DNA from: an uncultured Muribaculum sp.
GTDB lineage: Bacteria; Bacteroidota; Bacteroidia; Bacteroidales; Muribaculaceae
Direction: 5' to 3'
NCBI GenBank assembly: GCA_910587665.1
Contig: CAJUMZ010000002.1
Coordinates: 124,001 to 188,000, forward strand
DNA length: 64,000 bases
How positions within the stretch are numbered: position 1 is the first letter of the stretch; each line of letters opens with the position of its first letter. A program made the position numbers and the translations under genes. The notes beneath the pieces are model-generated. The model had not been told where the DNA came from. It was given only the letters and a program-made list of their open reading frames with translations, and searched no databases. Positions 61,017-64,000 of this stretch are shown piece by piece.

Positions 61017-62165
61017 TCAGTTGTCGAGGGCGCGGCGGTAGGATGAAAGCAGTCCGGAAGCAAAATTTTGAGAAGTAAATTGTGATATGTGGGATTTTCC
61101 CTCCATGACAAGACGCTCACGCAAATCACTGTCAAAAAGCAGTGATTTCGCTTTGTCAACATAATCGTCCACCAAATAGGGATCCACATAAAGCGCGCCG
61201 TCACCACCGGCCTCTTCAAGACATGAATATTTCGCGGCAAGCACGGGGACTCCGCAGGAAAGAGCCTCAATGACCGGGATGCCGAATCCCTCGTATTTTG
61301 AAGTATAGCTTGAGAAACAGGCGCCTGCATAAATCGCAGGCAGATACCGGAACGGCACACCGCTCAGAAACTTCACCCTTTCACCAAGCCTGAGTCTTGA
61401 AATTTCAGTGACCAACGACCGATAATAACTACGGTTATGACCGCCTACAATCACGAGCGAGAAATCTTTAGGCAACCCCGCAAGCGCCTTGATCGCCTGC
61501 ATCTGATTTTTACGCTGCTCGACAGTGCCGACGGCAACGATATAGTTCTCAGGCAAGCCATATATTCTCTTTACCTCCGCCTTGACGGCATCATCTACAG
61601 GCAGTGAAAATTGAGGGTCACAACCCTGATAAACGATATCGATCTTTTCAGGCTCAAGATCATACAGGTATACGAGATCCCGGCGAGTACATTTGCTTAT
61701 CGCAATGATTCGCGTAGCGTTTTCACACGCCTTGCGGAACTTATAATCATATATCATCCTGTCAACTTTCCTGTAGCAGTAAGGAAGACGCAGGAATATC
61801 AGATCATGGATAGTGACTACCGAGGGGATGCGTGACCGGGAGATGTCGAGAGGCAATTCATTGCTCAATCCATGGAACAGCCCCACCCCGTCAGCCTTCA
61901 ACTGACGTATAATGCCCCCACCGACACGCCACAAAGAAGGGAATAGCTTTCCCGACACTTCCGACGGGGTCACAAGTCGGACATTGTCTTTTTTCAACAA
62001 CGGATCGAGCCGCTCATTTTCCTTTCTGACCGGTGAGTACAGACGCAAATTTGCATCAGGCAGGGCGTCAGACAGAACATCGATCACCAACCGACTATAA
62101 TTACCCAATCCCGTGTTGTTGCACACCGCGCGCTTCGCGTCAAAACCGATTGTCAAATTTTCCAT
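61017..62165 (-). CDS. Family 1 (GT-B) glycosyltransferase
   Basis: A 382-residue GT4-like enzyme. The N-terminal lobe starts ENLTIGFDAKRAVCNNTGLGNYSR. The C-terminal lobe has YIVAVGTVEQRKNQMQAIKAL, the FLSGVPFRYLPAIYAGA region and the donor site KYEGFGIPVIEALSCGVPVLA (ExxxxxE). It moves a sugar from a nucleotide donor, likely mannose or similar. The ATG at 62165 gives the family's normal beginning; one at 62189 (MKNCVNLC), preceded by GGAGAAAT, is a real alternative. It is divergent from the GT2 gene that follows. Confidence 0.88.
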   Translation of the reverse strand: MENLTIGFDAKRAVCNNTGLGNYSRLVIDVLSDALPDANLRLYSPVRKENERLDPLLKKDNVRLVTPSEVSGKLFPSLWRVGGGIIRQLKADGVGLFHGLSNELPLDISRSRIPSVVTIHDLIFLRLPYCYRKVDRMIYDYKFRKACENATRIIAISKCTRRDLVYLYDLEPEKIDIVYQGCDPQFSLPVDDAVKAEVKRIYGLPENYIVAVGTVEQRKNQMQAIKALAGLPKDFSLVIVGGHNRSYYRSLVTEISRLRLGERVKFLSGVPFRYLPAIYAGACFSSYTSKYEGFGIPVIEALSCGVPVLAAKYSCLEEAGGDGALYVDPYLVDDYVDKAKSLLFDSDLRERLVMEGKSHISQFTSQNFASGLLSSYRRALDN

Positions 62166-62199
62166 ACACAAATTTACACAGTTTTTCATGATTTCTCCG

Positions 62200-62207
62200 T
62201 ATTTTTG
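62200..62207 (+). promoter_or_regulatory. -7 box of the GT2 gene
   Basis: TATTTTTG, 19 bases before the ATG at 62227. On the opposite strand TAAATTTG (62176-62169) is only 4 bases from the GT-B ATG at 62165. Confidence 0.5.
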
Positions 62208-62226
62208 TAGAAAATACACAAATCCG

Positions 62227-62958
62227 ATGAGCCAACCATTAGTCACCGTAGTCACGGTATGTTACAACGCCGGCACAATGCTTTCAAAAACCATGGAAAG
62301 CGTCGGCAAACAATCTTATCCTAATCTCGAATACATAATAGTCGACGGAGGGTCAACCGACGGTACGCAAGAAATCCTAAGAGACTACAAGGGCAAGCTC
62401 GATAAATTCATATCCGAAAAAGACAACGGCATCTACGATGCGATGAACAAAGGCGTGCAACTGTCATCGGGCGACTGGATCATATTCATGAATGCCGGTG
62501 ACACATTTTATGACCGCGACACAATCGCCAATATATTTTCCAATCCTATACCTGAGGAGGTGAAAGTAGTGTATGGCGACGTAGCAAAGCCCGATAGCGA
62601 GGGCAGTCTGTCAATCAAGCGGGCGCAACAACCCCACAACAGCCACCGGATGTTTTTTTGCCATCAAAGCGCATTTGCCAGGCGCGAGTCACTGATAGAG
62701 CATCCGTTTGACACGCGGCACAGGCTATCGGCCGATTTCAAATTTTTCAAGACCCTTATACTCAACGGCGACAGGTTTATGTATGTCAACACCCCGATCT
62801 CGGTATTTGATGTCACCGGTGTATCAAACTCAAGCCGTTCAAAAGGATTAAAAGACAATATCTCCGTCATTAAGGAGTTGGATAGTTTATCTGACAAACT
62901 CCGCCTTCTTCCCCGGCTATATTTCACATATTTAATGTGTCGTTTCAGAGGGAAATAG
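62227..62958 (+). CDS. Family 2 glycosyltransferase
   Basis: A 243-residue GT-A enzyme starting MSQPLVTVVTVCYNAG. It has IIVDGGSTDGTQEI, NGIYDAMNKGVQLSSGDW and FMNAGDTFYD, then a late FCHQSAFARRE stretch. It is clearly a paralogue of the enzyme at 18.3 kb. The start is the ATG after the promoter; a longer frame upstream has no family similarity. It may act on surface polysaccharide or lipid together with the divergent GT-B gene. Confidence 0.88.
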   Translation: MSQPLVTVVTVCYNAGTMLSKTMESVGKQSYPNLEYIIVDGGSTDGTQEILRDYKGKLDKFISEKDNGIYDAMNKGVQLSSGDWIIFMNAGDTFYDRDTIANIFSNPIPEEVKVVYGDVAKPDSEGSLSIKRAQQPHNSHRMFFCHQSAFARRESLIEHPFDTRHRLSADFKFFKTLILNGDRFMYVNTPISVFDVTGVSNSSRSKGLKDNISVIKELDSLSDKLRLLPRLYFTYLMCRFRGK

Positions 62959-63022
62959 CCCTGTGACAATGTATTTTTTCGGTATCATGGCGCAAAATTA
63001 CAAATCATAACGGATTTTTTCG

Positions 63023-63030
63023 TAAATTTG
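63023..63030 (+). promoter_or_regulatory. -7 box of pheT
   Basis: TAAATTTG, 52 bases before the pheT start. No clear -33 box was seen. Confidence 0.5.
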
Positions 63031-63082
63031 CGCGAATTATTATGCGGGCATCCGTTTCAGCTCGCTTTCAAGCAAATAAGTA

Positions 63083-64000
63083 ATGAATATCTCATACAAC
63101 TGGCTCAAAGAGTATATCGACTTCCGACTAAGCCCGGAAGAGCTTGCCGACGCACTTACCTCCATCGGACTTGAAGTGGGCACCGTCGAGGAAGTCGAGT
63201 CAATACGCGGCGGACTCCGCGGCATAGTGATAGGAAAAGTGTTAACCTGCGTTGAACACCCCAACAGTGATCATCTCCATATAACCACAGTCGACCTCGG
63301 CAACGGAGAGCCGACCCAGATAGTGTGCGGCGCGCCTAATGTAGCAGCCGGACAGACCGTTGTTGTCGCAACCGTAGGCACTACCCTTTATGACGGCGAC
63401 AATGAATTTGCGATCAAAAAGTCAAAGATACGCGGCGTAGAGTCATTTGGCATGATATGTGCCGAAGACGAAATAGGCATAGGCGCCTCTCACGACGGAA
63501 TCATCGTGATCGCCGAGGATGTAAAACCGGGCACCCCTGCCGCCGAATACTATAATCTCAAAAGCGACTGGCTTATCGAAGTGGACCTGACGCCCAACCG
63601 TGTTGACGCGGCAAGCCATTATGGCGTGGCACGCGACCTCAGCGCGTGGCTTGCCTGCCATGCAGAGCCGTCGGAGCTTCATCGCCCCTCGGTGGAGGCA
63701 TTTGCCCCCGACAAGGCCGACGGGGCGGTAGCTGTGGAAGTCGACGACCATGAGGCGTGTCCGCGCTATTCAGGAGTCACAATCCGCAACATCAAGGTAG
63801 CGGAGAGTCCCGAATGGCTGAAAAATTATCTCACCGCGATCGGACAGCGTCCCATCAACAACATCGTCGACATCACCAACTTCATACTTCTCGGCATGGG
63901 TCAGCCGCTTCATTGCTTCGACGTGGCAAAGATTGTCGGGGAGAAAATCGTTGTGCGCAAATGCAAACAAGACACACCTTTCACCACCCTTGACGGCGTG
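63083..64000 (+). CDS. pheT: Phenylalanyl-tRNA synthetase beta subunit, N-terminal part (runs off the window)
   Basis: The first 306 codons of PheT. It begins MNISYNWLKEYIDF and continues with the tRNA-binding OB-fold domain (about residues 40-150: GLEVGTVEEVE ... HPNSDHLHITTVD, IVCGAPNVAAGQTVVVA, GVESFGMICAEDEIG), then the B3/B4 domain start (VDLTPNRVDAASHYGVARDLSAW, GQRPINNIVDITNF, GQPLHCFD), where misacylated tyrosine is edited. It pairs with PheS, encoded elsewhere. The start follows a promoter and overlaps the stop of a 13-codon frame by TAATG. Confidence 0.95.
   Translation, partial: MNISYNWLKEYIDFRLSPEELADALTSIGLEVGTVEEVESIRGGLRGIVIGKVLTCVEHPNSDHLHITTVDLGNGEPTQIVCGAPNVAAGQTVVVATVGTTLYDGDNEFAIKKSKIRGVESFGMICAEDEIGIGASHDGIIVIAEDVKPGTPAAEYYNLKSDWLIEVDLTPNRVDAASHYGVARDLSAWLACHAEPSELHRPSVEAFAPDKADGAVAVEVDDHEACPRYSGVTIRNIKVAESPEWLKNYLTAIGQRPINNIVDITNFILLGMGQPLHCFDVAKIVGEKIVVRKCKQDTPFTTLDGV

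Noticed and set aside
63042..63083. A 13-codon leader frame (MRASVSARFQANK) before pheT, as a Phe attenuator
   Set aside because: It has only one Phe codon and no terminator/antiterminator stems, so attenuation by Phe-tRNA is not supported.
1..64000. Prophage, insertion sequence or integrative element
   Set aside because: No integrase, transposase, phage structural gene, terminal inverted repeats or tRNA attachment site could be seen.

Overview
The window is a chromosomal segment of a Bacteroidales gut bacterium, most likely Muribaculaceae or a close relative. This is inferred from gene families and signals, not from a database match. The supports are repeated promoters of the Bacteroidetes type (TTTG, about 19-21 bp, TAnnTTTG), lipoproteins with acidic residues after the lipobox cysteine, a TonB/BtuG cobalamin locus, PPi-dependent phosphofructokinase, a BioG-BioC fusion, DUF6048/DUF6452 and DUF4286-RuvC gene pairs, and a T9SS-type C-terminal domain. 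No rRNA, tRNA, insertion sequence or CRISPR array was seen.

Layout. 1-0.9 kb: end of an ABC-F ATPase. 1.0-7.6 kb (minus): a five-gene cobalamin uptake operon (btuB, btuG-like, btuF, btuC, btuD) behind a textbook cobalamin riboswitch. 7.8-14 kb: a ferritin-like stress protein, pfp, NrnA-like DHH phosphoesterase, a lipoprotein, glmM and a YtxH-like protein. 14-18.2 kb (minus): dsbD, a TrmH-family methyltransferase and radA. 18.3-21.3 kb: a glycosyltransferase, a GYF_2 membrane protein, DUF4286, ruvC, rplU and rpmA. 21.5-22.2 kb: an MNT-HEPN toxin-antitoxin pair. 22.3-23.7 kb: an MFS transporter. 23.9-27.7 kb: a redox/outer-membrane operon (TlpA-like, DUF6029, Omp28-like, T9SS-CTD protein). 27.8-29.6 kb: ferredoxin, then an ECF sigma factor with a membrane protein and a Spy-like periplasmic protein. 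29.6-36.1 kb: a giant alpha-2-macroglobulin without thioester, translationally coupled to an SGNH hydrolase. 36.1-39.3 kb: biotin genes bioF, bioG-bioC fusion and bioD, with bioA 19 kb away at 58.3 kb. 39.4-45.2 kb: exonuclease and envelope genes. 45.4-50.4 kb: OmpA lipoprotein, serA/serC and an alpha/beta hydrolase.

50.4-62.9 kb is more accessory. It holds an orphan nucleotidyltransferase with a small antitoxin-like partner, a hairpin-rich gap, a cluster of acidic lipoproteins with a TolB-like propeller and a beta-barrel, a tandem lipoprotein duplication sharing a 92-bp identical block, a short HTH regulator, a secreted protein gene broken by one in-frame amber codon, and a DUF4143 ATPase preceded by three tandem repeats just upstream of its promoter. 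The window closes with bioA, an unrecognised acidic protein, two glycosyltransferases and the start of pheT.

Many start codons were moved downstream of the longest reading frame because a TAnnTTTG promoter, a signal peptide or a stop/start overlap fixes them better. No clearly new defence or mobile system was found. The best leads are the amber-interrupted gene, the ATPase operator repeats, the redox/T9SS operon, the lipoprotein duplication and the lysine-substituted SerA.
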